Source: CAZEQH01 sp964566875
GTDB taxonomy: Bacteria > Patescibacteriota > Minisyncoccia > Minisyncoccales > JANBVM01
DNA: 47,486 nt
Assembly (NCBI GenBank): GCA_964566875.1
Contig: CAZMJM010000002.1
Coordinates: 1-47,486, forward strand
Direction of reading: 5' to 3'
Shown in pieces: positions 1 through 7,634 of the stretch. The number at the start of each line of letters is the position of its first letter. Positions within the stretch are counted from its first letter, which is position 1. Under the pieces are notes generated by a model. The model was not told where the DNA came from. It ran no database searches and saw only the letters and a program-made list of their open reading frames with translations. A program made the translations under genes and the position numbers.

Positions 1-26
1 AAAAAGGCAAAAATGCCTTTAAATAA

Positions 27-158
27 TTATTGTGGCTTATTTTTTGAGTCACGTTCTTTTGGCTCATCAATAAGCTCTGATATCTTTCTCCTTCCGAGAA
101 AAAAATCCAAAATATCTTCTTGAATTTCCGTGTTTGTTTTACGTTCTTTTCTTGTCAC
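27..158 (-). CDS. possible small charged protein (43 aa, GTG start)
   Basis: An open frame reads from a GTG at 158 to a TAA at 27-29 on the minus strand; another in-frame GTG lies at 167. The predicted peptide is highly charged (Lys, Arg, Glu, Asp) with a short amphipathic stretch (IQEDILDFFLGRRK) and no Cys, signal peptide or membrane segment. It lies just past the terminator of the ABC-transporter operon and is followed by a small hairpin with stem AAAGGC/GCCTTT at 4-20. I see no convincing Shine-Dalgarno sequence. I do not recognise the family, and it could be a chance open frame. Confidence 0.3.
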   Translation of the reverse strand: MTRKERKTNTEIQEDILDFFLGRRKISELIDEPKERDSKNKPQ

Positions 159-173
159 GATGCCCACTTTTAC

Positions 174-213
174 TTTTAAAAAAACTAAAAGAACTCCCCT
201 GTCAGGGAGTTCT
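174..213 (-). terminator. intrinsic terminator of the CsoR/ABC operon
   Basis: A 9-bp perfect stem (AGAACTCCC at 190-198 with GGGAGTTCT at 205-213) is followed on the minus strand by a U-rich tract (TTTTAGTTTTTTT, 177-189). It lies about 100 bases past the stop of the last permease gene. A second perfect hairpin (GAAGATA/TATCTTC, 213-234) sits immediately before it, so the operon 3' end carries two tandem stem-loops. Confidence 0.75.
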
Positions 214-309
214 GAAGATAAGAATACTATCTTCTGAACTGCTACCCATAATACTCCTATTGGGATTAATTGTCAATTAAAATTACTTGCCTGGTAAAAA
301 AATTTCTGA

Positions 310-1551
310 TTATCCTTTTACTTCCGGCTTGAAATTTTTGATTTGTCGGAAAAGTAAATAGTTCACAAGAGTGAGCGTAAGAATGAAGGAGAACGAAATT
401 AAGAGTGACACGGGTAAATTGTAGCTTACCGGTATAGCGCCCGTTACCGCCCGGTCAATATTATTTTCCTGCGGCAGGAAATGAGGTTTGGCCGAGATTT
501 CCCAGGGTATTTCCATCGTTAGTTTTACATGACTTATTGCGTAGGTTCCCAGGAAAGCCAGGGCGTTGCCCAATAGCAGGGCAAAAACGACCAGTATAAT
601 GCCTTCGGATAAAAATTGTTTGCGTATTTTTTTTACGCTCCAGCCGAGCATCCTGAGAATCCCGATTTCCCTGTCTCGCATCTTTAAATTATAGAAAACA
701 AGAAAAACATAAACGATTAGTAATAAAATTCCCAGAATTAGAAAGACGGTCTGTCCGAAAGAAGAGAGCAACTTTATCTGGTCCATTAATTTAGCGGAAA
801 AAGTCTGCTCGCTGAAAACCAAAAAATCATTATCTATGCCCGTGATGCTTTTTTGGATATCACCCCTCCACTGAGGCTTTATTTTTAATAAAACGACGTT
901 AACGAAGCTTCTGTCGCCCGTGCCGTATATCTCTTTCATCTGATCGGATTGTTTGGCGATTGACATGGCGGAGTCGTAGTCCATGTAGATGCCCGCCGGG
1001 ACGATGTTTCCCGTCAAGTTTGAACGCAATACGCCGGAAACTGTGAAATTATTTTGAGCGATATTTATGCCGTCGCCCAGGACTAGAGAATTTTTTTGTG
1101 CGAAATCTTCAGTAACCAGAACCTCGTTCTTATCCAACAAATAGTCACCGGTTTTAATGTTGTCCCTTAAGATACCCGAGAACAGTGTATCGTCCGGTTG
1201 GACGCCGAACACATCTTTATAATAAGAATTATCAAAATACCAGAAGTACAGGCCGGTATCGGCCCGTTCAACAAATTCCAGACTCTTCAGTTTACTGACT
1301 TCGCCAGGATAGATGGGGGCATTGGCATGTGGATACACAAGGCCGGACATTTGATTTGGGATTTGGCCCATCTTCTGTACTACGGCGTCGACTCCGATAG
1401 CTTTAAATGGCAGAGATGCTATGGCATCCATATTTCTGCCGGCCGTAATCATCAATGAAATGAGAAAAAAATAAATCGCCACGCTCAGAATCAAAAGCGT
1501 GGTTTTGCCTGGATTCCTTTTTATCGAGGACCAAAAGTAGCTTGATATCAT
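310..1551 (-). CDS. ABC transporter permease, FtsX/MacB type (413 aa)
   Basis: This is an inner-membrane permease with typical FtsX-family topology: one N-terminal helix (about residues 16-38), a large extracytoplasmic MacB-like domain (about 40-260) and three C-terminal helices (about 268-292, 315-340, 380-405). The cytoplasmic loop after helix 2 contains REIGILRMLGWSVKKIR, the coupling segment typical of MacB/LolC-type permeases. Its ATG overlaps the stop of the preceding permease gene (ATGA, 1548-1551), so the two are translationally coupled and probably form a heterodimer driven by the ATPase at 3079-3741. Such transporters usually work by mechanotransmission (lipoprotein, peptide or toxin extrusion). 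The substrate cannot be read from the sequence. Confidence 0.88.
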   Translation of the reverse strand: MISSYFWSSIKRNPGKTTLLILSVAIYFFLISLMITAGRNMDAIASLPFKAIGVDAVVQKMGQIPNQMSGLVYPHANAPIYPGEVSKLKSLEFVERADTGLYFWYFDNSYYKDVFGVQPDDTLFSGILRDNIKTGDYLLDKNEVLVTEDFAQKNSLVLGDGINIAQNNFTVSGVLRSNLTGNIVPAGIYMDYDSAMSIAKQSDQMKEIYGTGDRSFVNVVLLKIKPQWRGDIQKSITGIDNDFLVFSEQTFSAKLMDQIKLLSSFGQTVFLILGILLLIVYVFLVFYNLKMRDREIGILRMLGWSVKKIRKQFLSEGIILVVFALLLGNALAFLGTYAISHVKLTMEIPWEISAKPHFLPQENNIDRAVTGAIPVSYNLPVSLLISFSFILTLTLVNYLLFRQIKNFKPEVKG

Positions 1552-2618
1552 AAAGGCACGCTATAATTTATAAGCGAACCGAGCTTGACGATTGAAGGCA
1601 TCTGCCGGTAAAGCAAAAATGAGAGAATAAGGGCGAATACGGTGGAACAAAACAGGAAAAAAGACGTATCGATGGCAACCCACTTCAATATTTTATTCTT
1701 TGGCCAGCCCAGAAACCTTAAAATGGCGGATTGATAGCCGTATTCCATACGCCGTAATCTGACAATGAAAATTATTAGGAGCGATGAAATCACGACCATA
1801 CCGATTTCGAAGTAAAGACCGAATTTGTAAAATAACTGATTCAGACCGGATAAATTTTTCAGCAGGCTATCCTTGCTTAAAATGGAAAAGCCGGGAAACT
1901 GGTTTGACAATTCATTTTTACTTAGACCCAGCTGGTCGGCAGATTTCAGAGACACAAAAGCTTGATTGGTTATCTCCTCTTTGCTTCCGATGATTTGTAA
2001 AGCGGTCAGGTAGGGTATGAAAACTTGGGCGTTGGCTAAATTACTCTGGCTTTGAAAATCAACCAGGCCGACGATTTTGTAATTTTTGTCACCGATGGGA
2101 TAACTTCCCCCAATTTTGTATCCGAACAACTTTGCGAAATGCCGTTCAAGTATGGCTTCCAACGACTCATCGGTGCTGAAAAATCGACTACCCGCCATCA
2201 AAAAATTCTCTATATCGCGCAGTCCGACTTTCGGATCGTTGACATCCAGGGCCACTATAGTTCGATTATCTTTAACACCAAATTGCCATAAAACTAAGGC
2301 GGTGGAAACGCCGTTGACGTTCGGTAGAACAGAAATTTTGCTTTCGAAGTCATTTTTATGAAAAGGTCCAAGATTAGAAGGCAGGATAACGCCGGCAGTT
2401 TTAACATTGGTAGGGTTCTGACCCGTGTCTTCTTTCTGCATGACCAGTTCTGTCTGCAGAGACTCCAGGGGTTTGTCGGCCAGCTTTTTGATATAAAACG
2501 TAAAGACGAAGGAACCGGCAGCAGCAAACAAAATTAACCCGGACAAAAACGCGGTTATAAAAAATTTTTCCCGATGGAAAACAATGTTTTTAAAAACTAG
2601 ATTCGTTATGTCGTTCAT
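1548..2618 (-). CDS. ABC transporter permease subunit, FtsX-like, lacking the last helix (356 aa)
   Basis: The protein has an N-terminal helix (about 20-45), a long extracytoplasmic domain and two more helices (about 270-290 and 312-338). The segment RRMEYGYQSAILRFLGWPKN is the FtsX coupling helix, clearly homologous to that of the next gene. It ends about 15 residues after helix 3, so the fourth helix expected in FtsX domains is absent. The stop codon overlaps the next gene's start (ATGA), so no read-through or simple frameshift would restore it. The start overlaps the stop of the thioredoxin-like gene (2615-2618). It is probably the partner of the full-length permease in an asymmetric heterodimer. 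Confidence 0.82.
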   Translation of the reverse strand: MNDITNLVFKNIVFHREKFFITAFLSGLILFAAAGSFVFTFYIKKLADKPLESLQTELVMQKEDTGQNPTNVKTAGVILPSNLGPFHKNDFESKISVLPNVNGVSTALVLWQFGVKDNRTIVALDVNDPKVGLRDIENFLMAGSRFFSTDESLEAILERHFAKLFGYKIGGSYPIGDKNYKIVGLVDFQSQSNLANAQVFIPYLTALQIIGSKEEITNQAFVSLKSADQLGLSKNELSNQFPGFSILSKDSLLKNLSGLNQLFYKFGLYFEIGMVVISSLLIIFIVRLRRMEYGYQSAILRFLGWPKNKILKWVAIDTSFFLFCSTVFALILSFLLYRQMPSIVKLGSLINYSVPL

Positions 2619-3058
2619 TTAATGAGGTTGAGTATTTGCCTTAAATCATCATAACTCCAGTCGCCGGAGTAGGTCGGTACGAACGAATCGCCCTCTGGAA
2701 AATTTTTCAGAACTACGTGCTTCCCGTTAAGGTCAAACTCGTCTTTACCCCCGATGAAAATGGCGATGGGCATATGCTCGGTGATGCCGTAGCTTTTTAT
2801 CAGAGAGGCGTTCTGCGGGTCGATAAAACTGTATTCCTCGATTTGGAATTGGGGAAATTGGGCAATGATGGGTTCGACTTTTTTTACAATAGCTTCAGCT
2901 GGAGGGTGTGGTAGATAAAAAATTTCCACAAGATTGGCTGAACCGCTTTGATTGTCCGCCTGGGAAGAATCTTTGTTCTTCATCACATAAAACGAGGCTG
3001 TACCGATGGCGGCGACGACCACTAAAGAAATAACGATCAATAACGATTTTCTGTTCAT
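2615..3058 (-). CDS. membrane-anchored thioredoxin-fold-like protein without CXXC (147 aa)
   Basis: An N-terminal helix (about residues 5-26) anchors an extracytoplasmic domain of about 115 residues. The domain shows a thioredoxin-like plan: a first strand and loop (VEIFYLPHPPAEAIVKKV), a second strand (FQIEEYSFIDP), a motif resembling the cis-proline loop (EHMPIAIFIGGKDEF) and a C-terminal helix. Where thioredoxins have CXXC this protein has HPPA, and there is no cysteine in the domain, so it cannot be a dithiol oxidoreductase. It sits between the ABC ATPase and the permeases, with its stop overlapping the next start. It may be an accessory or substrate-binding subunit. The fold assignment is my reading and is not certain. 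Confidence 0.6.
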   Translation of the reverse strand: MNRKSLLIVISLVVVAAIGTASFYVMKNKDSSQADNQSGSANLVEIFYLPHPPAEAIVKKVEPIIAQFPQFQIEEYSFIDPQNASLIKSYGITEHMPIAIFIGGKDEFDLNGKHVVLKNFPEGDSFVPTYSGDWSYDDLRQILNLIK

Positions 3059-3078
3059 ATTAAATGGGAGTTTTGTTA

Positions 3079-3741
3079 TTAATTAATAAGTTTTAGGCCT
3101 CCTTGAGACAGCCGATAGGTTTTTTGCGTTTCCCGGGAAATGTCCTTTTCGTGGGTAACGATAATAAAGGAGGTTGCTAGGCGTTCGTGCAATTTTTTGA
3201 ATAGAGCGATGATCTGCTCCGAGGTTTTTTCATCCAGGTTACCGGTGGGCTCATCGGCAAGCACAAGCTTGGGGTGATTAACCAGGCTTCTGGCTATGGC
3301 AACTCTTTGCATCTCTCCTCCGCTTAAATTATCGGTTACTGCGTCCCGTTTGCCGCTAAGCCCGACCTGCTCTATCAGTTCGGTTATGCGCCGTTCCTTT
3401 TCTTCTTTCGTAATGTCTTCTCTAGGATAAATGGCGAGGAAAATATTGTCGTGAACGGACAAGGAAGGAATCAGCCTGAAGTCCTGGAAAACGATGCCGA
3501 TATTCTCTAGTCTGAAATTTGCCAGCTGCTCTTCGGAATAACCGGTCAAATCGTTGTTCAAAAAGGAAACCCTGCCCTTATCCGGAGTAACTAAGCCCGT
3601 CATGATAAAAAGAAGTGTGGTTTTGCCTACACCAGATTCGCCTATGATACTGACGAACTCTTTTTCCGCCAACTGAAAACTAACATCGGTAAGTATCTGC
3701 TGTGTTCCGTATTGTTTATAAATATGTTCGAGTCTAATCAT
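3079..3741 (-). CDS. ABC transporter ATP-binding protein, LolD/MacB-like (220 aa)
   Basis: All ABC ATPase motifs are visible: Walker A GESGVGKTT (34-42), Q-loop FQDFRL around Q86, signature LSGGEMQR (139-146), Walker B LVLADEP (159-165), D-loop GNLDEKT and H-loop VTHEKD near 197. The length and the FRLIPSLSVHDNI segment fit the LolD/MacB/FtsE group that energises FtsX-type permeases. It starts one base after the stop of the CsoR-family gene, so repressor and ATPase are co-transcribed. The permeases that use it lie downstream (1548-2618 and 310-1551). It is cytoplasmic and powers the complex by ATP hydrolysis. Confidence 0.93.
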   Translation of the reverse strand: MIRLEHIYKQYGTQQILTDVSFQLAEKEFVSIIGESGVGKTTLLFIMTGLVTPDKGRVSFLNNDLTGYSEEQLANFRLENIGIVFQDFRLIPSLSVHDNIFLAIYPREDITKEEKERRITELIEQVGLSGKRDAVTDNLSGGEMQRVAIARSLVNHPKLVLADEPTGNLDEKTSEQIIALFKKLHERLATSFIIVTHEKDISRETQKTYRLSQGGLKLIN

Positions 3742-3742
3742 A

Positions 3743-4021
3743 TTATTTGCCGTATAACTCGATTATTCGATGAATTTGTTTCTTTTCCTTCTCCGATAGA
3801 TGCCCCTTCTCTTTCAAGATTTGGTTGATGATGCTTCCTTCCAATGTTTTACTCTTAAGCGAATCGAAAGATTTGGCGATAGACATGGTGAGCAAGGCTA
3901 TATCGAAGCAATCGGCACCAGACTCCAGATATTTTTTCAGCGTATTTATCTGACCCTGGATGCGATTGAGGTGATCCACGCTTTCCTTCCTTCGTTTGGC
4001 GATACTTTTGTTTATTTTCAT
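3743..4021 (-). CDS. CsoR/RcnR-family (DUF156) transcriptional regulator with altered metal site (92 aa)
   Basis: The all-helical 92-residue protein matches the CsoR/RcnR/FrmR family: an N-terminal basic stretch, HLNRIQGQINTLKKYLESGADC, and a C-terminal IIELYGK. Copper-sensing CsoR proteins use Cys-His-Cys. Here the first Cys is present (C38), but the positions 25 and 29 residues later are Ser63 and Gln67, and C38 is the only cysteine. The protein should therefore not bind Cu(I) in the classical way or form the two-Cys persulfide bridge of CstR. It is the first gene of the operon with the ABC transporter and has a CsoR-like operator over its promoter, so it probably autoregulates the operon. 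The inducer is unknown. Confidence 0.88.
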   Translation of the reverse strand: MKINKSIAKRRKESVDHLNRIQGQINTLKKYLESGADCFDIALLTMSIAKSFDSLKSKTLEGSIINQILKEKGHLSEKEKKQIHRIIELYGK

Positions 4022-4039
4022 AGAATTTATTTAAACCTG

Positions 4040-4078
4040 TATACCCCCTACCCTATATGACTAGGATATTACGCACAA
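4040..4078 (-). promoter_or_regulatory. promoter with overlapping CsoR-type operator
   Basis: On the minus strand TTGTGC (4073-4078) and TAGGGT (4050-4055) are separated by 17 bases, giving a plausible sigma70-type promoter 19-24 bases before the regulator's ATG. The -10 lies inside the dyad-flanked G/C tract TATACCCCCTACCCTATA (4040-4057, plus strand). That form, TATA ends around runs of C or G, resembles known CsoR operators. Binding there would block the -10 element. Confidence 0.6.
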
Positions 4079-4101
4079 GGACATAAGTCAAATCCATAAC
4101 C

Positions 4102-4129
4102 AAAAACACTCCCCGCAGGAGTGCTTTTT
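4102..4129 (-). terminator. terminator after tRNA-Gln
   Basis: The stem CACTCC (4107-4112)/GGAGTG (4118-4123) is flanked by A-run and T-run on either side, so it can act in both directions. It lies 7 bases past the tRNA-Gln 3' end on the minus strand and separates it from the CsoR operon promoter. Confidence 0.7.
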
Positions 4130-4135
4130 ACTATG

Positions 4136-4206
4136 TTGCCGGGCTAGGGTTCGAACCTAGATTGAGAGCTTCAAAGGCTCCTGTCCTACCATTAGACGAC
4201 CCGGCA
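4136..4206 (-). tRNA. tRNA-Gln (anticodon TTG)
   Basis: The minus strand folds into a full cloverleaf. Acceptor arms are TGCCGGG/CCCGGCA, the D arm contains GTCTAATGGTAGGAC, and the anticodon stem GGAGC/GCTCT encloses loop CTTTGAA with anticodon TTG. The T arm is TAGGT-TCGAACC-CTAGC. It is 71 bases with discriminator A. CCA is not encoded (CAT follows), so it must be added by a nucleotidyltransferase. Confidence 0.95.
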
Positions 4207-4363
4207 ATATATTCTACCATTAGGCCCGCTTTTCGAGTCGAGGAGAGCCCGCCTCGCCGATGACTCGGGGGCGACCCGACAAAATAAGTAATTAGTCTTC
4301 AGTAATTAGTAGTTAGGCTAAAACTTCTCTTATTAAATCAGAAAACAAGGTCAAAATCAAACC

Positions 4364-5170
4364 CTACGGGGCGCCAGGAGGGATAAAAGTAGTAAGTTTG
4401 TTTGCCCCCTCCTTCCATAATTGATACAGCAGGTAGAAGCCTACGGATGCGACTATCAGTTCTCCGAAGAAGAAATCGGCCCCAGGTAAGACAAATTCGG
4501 AAATTACCGTAGGTATACCGTCCCAGGCCCCGTGCAGGGCAGCCACAGCCAAATAGGTAGAGACGACTTTAGCGTTAAAATTTAACCTGCCGTCTTTACT
4601 CTCTCTGAATAAGACGCCCGTTAGTATGGCTGTCCAGGTGCCGTGGCCAATGGGAGAAAGAAGTCCCCGTAGCAAGGTTATACCCAGAGTCAGGGTTACG
4701 TTGCCGTTACTCCTCATAAATTCACTGAAGGCGTATCCCATGCTTTCCAGGGCGGCAAAACCCATGCCGGCGGCCGCTCCCACTATTATGCCGTCTATCT
4801 CGGTTTTCTTTTTTATGTTCCGCGCTATCAGGAGTACTCCTATGATTTTGGCCGCTTCCTCTATCAAGCCCACAACGAAAGCCGTGGCAAAATCAAGCCG
4901 TTTGATGAATAGGGGCTCCAAGAGTGATGCGGCCGATACCCCTAAAACTCCTCCGTAAAGGAAGGCAAGGGCCACCGTGGAGACGTCTATTCTGCTGAAA
5001 AGCCTCTTCTCGTAGAAGAAGGAAACGTAAGCCACCGGCACCATGAAACTTCCTAAAAGGACTACCGTAGGGAATAAATTGGAGTTTTCCGTCAGATATA
5101 AAGCCGCTACCCCTAAAAGATAGAGGCCTGAGGCGATTAGTAGAACACTTACCCAGTTTGGTAATTTCAT
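4364..5170 (-). CDS. prsW: PrsW-family intramembrane metalloprotease (268 aa)
   Basis: This is a multi-pass membrane protein of about eight predicted helices. It carries the PrsW signature residues: EEAAK at 104-108 (EExxK), FAALE at 138-142 (FxxxE), a His in GHGTWT at 176 and another in ALHGAWD near 214. These residues form the presumed metal site of this CAAX-protease-related family. PrsW enzymes cleave membrane proteins within the bilayer, for example anti-sigma factors in Bacillus; no anti-sigma gene is adjacent here. The ATG at 5170 lies only 54 bases from the assembly gap, and upstream sequence is duplicated across that gap. The substrate is unknown. Confidence 0.88.
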   Translation of the reverse strand: MKLPNWVSVLLIASGLYLLGVAALYLTENSNLFPTVVLLGSFMVPVAYVSFFYEKRLFSRIDVSTVALAFLYGGVLGVSAASLLEPLFIKRLDFATAFVVGLIEEAAKIIGVLLIARNIKKKTEIDGIIVGAAAGMGFAALESMGYAFSEFMRSNGNVTLTLGITLLRGLLSPIGHGTWTAILTGVLFRESKDGRLNFNAKVVSTYLAVAALHGAWDGIPTVISEFVLPGADFFFGELIVASVGFYLLYQLWKEGANKLTTFIPPGAP

Positions 5171-5223
5171 AGCTCTGTTTCTCCATTATACATTATACTC
5201 AAGTTATTCTACAGAGAGATTTT
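5169..5223. repeat. 55-bp sequence duplicated across assembly gap, copy 1
   Basis: The 55 bases from 5169 to 5223, including the end of the prsW start codon and its upstream region, are repeated exactly at 5324-5378 on the other side of 100 Ns. The most economical reading is that two contigs overlap by 55 bp and were scaffolded with a default gap. Confidence 0.9.
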
Positions 5224-5323
5224 NNNNNNNNNNNNNNNNNNNNNNNNNNNNNNNNNNNNNNNNNNNNNNNNNNNNNNNNNNNNNNNNNNNNNNNNNNNNN
5301 NNNNNNNNNNNNNNNNNNNNNNN
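5224..5323. other. 100-N assembly gap
   Basis: There are exactly 100 Ns, the conventional size for a gap of unknown length. The identical flanks suggest the true missing length may be zero or negative, with the contig ends overlapping. Confidence 0.95.
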
Positions 5324-5378
5324 ATAGCTCTGTTTCTCCATTATACATTATACTCAAGTTATTCTACAGAGAGATTTT
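5324..5378. repeat. 55-bp sequence duplicated across assembly gap, copy 2
   Basis: Identical to 5169-5223. If the contigs are merged at this overlap, the prsW upstream region continues directly into 5379 and beyond. Confidence 0.9.
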
Positions 5379-5384
5379 CAAGGA

Positions 5385-5422
5385 TAAAAAAAACACTTTT
5401 AGATTAAAGAAAAAAAGTGTTT
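5385..5422 (-). terminator. terminator after the small Cys protein gene
   Basis: The stem AAACACTTTT (5391-5400)/AAAAGTGTTT (5413-5422) has a 12-base loop and a T-rich tail (TTTTTATCC) on the minus strand. It lies 17 bases past the stop of the 68-residue ORF. Confidence 0.55.
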
Positions 5423-5438
5423 AGAATCTTAAGGGATC

Positions 5439-5645
5439 TTATTCCCATTTTTTTTGTATTTCATTTAAGGTTTCTCTAGCATCGTGGGAGTACATCGGAT
5501 CTGGGCTATAACACATGCCTTGCAGACACATGCAATGCATTCTTTTCCCCCAGCCGGATACTACTTGGTTGTTTCTAGCCAATTCATTCAATTCCTTCGT
5601 AGAGACCCATATGTTTTTCCGTGGTATGAAAAAGAATGGTTGCAA
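5439..5645 (-). CDS. small cysteine-containing hypothetical protein (68 aa, TTG start)
   Basis: The frame opens with TTG at 5645, preceded closely by GGGAG, and ends at 5439 just before a terminator. The peptide begins hydrophobic/basic (FFFIPRKNIW), has a helix-like middle (TKELNELARNN) and a compact Met/Cys cluster (MHCMCLQGMCYSPDPMYS) containing all three cysteines. It could bind a metal. I do not recognise the family. The unusual start and weak ribosome-binding-site spacing make the call tentative, but the Cys/Met cluster and the terminator argue against a random frame. Confidence 0.4.
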   Translation of the reverse strand: MQPFFFIPRKNIWVSTKELNELARNNQVVSGWGKRMHCMCLQGMCYSPDPMYSHDARETLNEIQKKWE

Positions 5646-5820
5646 ATACTCCCGTAAAAGTAAGCATCTCTTCCTGCTTTTCTATCTTTATCACCTATTT
5701 ATTTTTAAAATAGCTTTTTAGTTAGATTTCATATACACTTTGCGACATTAATTAATGTTTGTCAGTGCAATCTATAGGAAACTTACTCTGTGTGATAAAA
5801 TTAAGCAATAATCTATTTTT

Positions 5821-6447
5821 ATGGAAGAGCAGAAAAATTTGAAAAACTTTATACCTTTTTTAATCCAAGCCGGCAAATTAAAGAAGATTAATAGAAAGGG
5901 ATGGCTGCTGAGGCAGATTGAGAGACCAGAGTCCGTGGCTGACCACAGCTTTCGAACGGCCCTGATGGCAGCTTTTATTTGCGGTGACAGAGATTTGGAT
6001 ACCTCCAAGTTGATAAAGATGGCTCTTATCCATGATTTGGCAGAAGTTGAGGTTGGAGATATTACTCCCTATGATAAGGTGCTAAATGATCAACCTTCCG
6101 GAGATGCCAGGAAAAGAGCTCTCGAAGATTGGCCCGGTAATGATTATAGGAATGAGAAAAGCAAGAGAGAGAAAAAGGCTGTCCTAAAGATTGTCAAAGA
6201 GCTTCCCGAGGTTACGGCCAAAGAAGTGGTTAGTCTCTGGGAAGAGATGGAGGACGGCAAGGGTCCGGAGGCTGAATTTTTAAGGCAAATAGATAAAATG
6301 GAGATGCTCCTGCAGGCTTTGGAATATAAAAAAGAGGGGTTGGATTTCCCCTTAGAGCCTTTCTGGCGAGATGTTTCCGAGAGCGTGAAGGATGAAGGAT
6401 TAAAAGAGATACTTCAAAACCTCAAGGATTATTTTTCAGCCGGTTGA
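5821..6447 (+). CDS. HD-domain hydrolase, HDDC2/YfbR-like 5'-deoxynucleotidase (208 aa)
   Basis: The HD metal site is clear: ADHSFR with H42, ALIHDLAEVEVGD with H71/D72, and a distal Asp in FLRQIDKMEM near 160. The order and the segment RPESVADHS match the HDDC2/YfbR branch, which removes phosphate from deoxynucleoside 5'-monophosphates. Length is normal for this group. A scavenging or pool-balancing role fits a small genome. An extended -10-like GTGTGATAAA lies at 5790-5799. The last 19 bases overlap the 3' end of the convergent dnaX gene, so the two transcripts are antisense at their ends. Confidence 0.85.
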   Translation: MEEQKNLKNFIPFLIQAGKLKKINRKGWLLRQIERPESVADHSFRTALMAAFICGDRDLDTSKLIKMALIHDLAEVEVGDITPYDKVLNDQPSGDARKRALEDWPGNDYRNEKSKREKKAVLKIVKELPEVTAKEVVSLWEEMEDGKGPEAEFLRQIDKMEMLLQALEYKKEGLDFPLEPFWRDVSESVKDEGLKEILQNLKDYFSAG

Positions 6448-7568
6448 TTTCCTTCTTCGCAGATTTCCACTATCGCCAGCTCCAGAGGGAGCTGGGGGAT
6501 GGGAGAGCGGCGCATTTTATTCTGAGCTGTCAAAAAGATATCAACCACTTTCTTTAATTCCTCTTCGCTGAAACATGAGGCCTGTTTGATAAGAATCTGA
6601 ACCTCCTCCTTGGTGAGGCCGGAAAGATATTTCTGCAATTCCGCGCCCTTGCTCTTTTCGCCCATTATCTTCACAATGAGGGCTTTCCGCAGATAACTGA
6701 TGAGTGTTTTGGAGAATTCTTCCATATCCATTCCCTTCTGGCCGACATCGTTGAGATAATCGATGGCTTGCATGGTTGCCTTCTCGCACAAGAAACCGGC
6801 CAGCTTGCTTACCATCTCCATCTCTACCAGTCCCAGCAGGTCTTTGATGTCCTCTGCCTTTATCTCCTTTTTGGAATCTCGGTAAAAAGTGGCTATCTGA
6901 TTGAGCAGGCTCTCCGCGTCCCTGATGGCGCCTCCGGCATTGATGGCGATAAGTTCTTCGGCGGTCTTTTCAATCTTTATTTTTTCTTTCTTGACCACGG
7001 TATCTATCTTTTCCATTATCTCGGGCACCGTGAGCTTGCGGAAATCGAATCTCTGGCATCTAGAGATTATGGTGGGAATCATTTTGTGTATTTCCGTAGT
7101 AGCCAGTATGAAGATGGCGTGTTCCGGAGGTTCTTCCAGGGTTTTCAATAAGGCGTTGGAGGCCTCCTTGGTCAGCTGATGAGATTCGTCAATGATGAAT
7201 ACCTTGTGTTTGGATTTGGTGGGAGAAAACCTTATTCCATCTTTCAGCTCTCTGATGTCGTCGATTCCCCGGTGGGAGGCGGCGTCTATTTCCAGCAGGT
7301 CTATGGCATTTCCCTCGGTTATCTCCCGGCACGAAGAGCACTTGTTGCACGGCTCATACTCCCCTTCCTTCCTGTTCTTGCAGTTGACGGACTTTGCCAG
7401 GAGTCTGGCCAGAGTGGTCTTGCCGGTACCCCTGGGACCGGAAAATAAATAAGCATGGGAAACCCTTCCCCTGGCGATGGCATTGGTAAGGGTTTTGACG
7501 ATGTGCTCCTGGCCGATGAATTCCGCAAAGCTCTGCGGCCGATATTTACGATATAATACTAAGCTCAT
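6429..7568 (-). CDS. dnaX: DNA polymerase III subunit gamma (short DnaX, 379 aa)
   Basis: This is the clamp-loader ATPase. It has Walker A GPRGTGKTT (44-52), the DnaX zinc module with C63, C74, C77 and C80, Walker B VFIIDESH (123-130) and the SRC sensor/arginine-finger motif near 168. AAA+ and collar domains are present, but the protein ends at 379 residues, so the long tau extension that contacts helicase and polymerase core is absent. Short DnaX proteins are known from reduced genomes. It loads the beta clamp during replication. The ATG is followed by the canonical YRKYRP start, so the start is secure. The 3' end overlaps the convergent HD gene by 19 bases. Confidence 0.95.
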   Translation of the reverse strand: MSLVLYRKYRPQSFAEFIGQEHIVKTLTNAIARGRVSHAYLFSGPRGTGKTTLARLLAKSVNCKNRKEGEYEPCNKCSSCREITEGNAIDLLEIDAASHRGIDDIRELKDGIRFSPTKSKHKVFIIDESHQLTKEASNALLKTLEEPPEHAIFILATTEIHKMIPTIISRCQRFDFRKLTVPEIMEKIDTVVKKEKIKIEKTAEELIAINAGGAIRDAESLLNQIATFYRDSKKEIKAEDIKDLLGLVEMEMVSKLAGFLCEKATMQAIDYLNDVGQKGMDMEEFSKTLISYLRKALIVKIMGEKSKGAELQKYLSGLTKEEVQILIKQASCFSEEELKKVVDIFLTAQNKMRRSPIPQLPLELAIVEICEEGNQPAEK

Positions 7569-7634
7569 GGACTCGAAACCAATACACTAATTTAACACTA
7601 ATGACACGAATAAATAGGATTGGTGTCGTGTTGG

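Noticed and set aside
1198..1458. Various plus-strand frames opposite the ABC permeases, Clp ATPase, P-type ATPase and other long genes
   Set aside because: They are antisense to well-supported genes, have unusual amino-acid composition and no recognisable domains or ribosome-binding sites. I regard them as shadows of the real frames.
7569..7634. An ACACTAAT direct repeat between dnaX and the GtrA-like gene as a mobile element footprint
   Set aside because: Only two 8-base copies without inverted termini or target duplication. It is too short to be meaningful.
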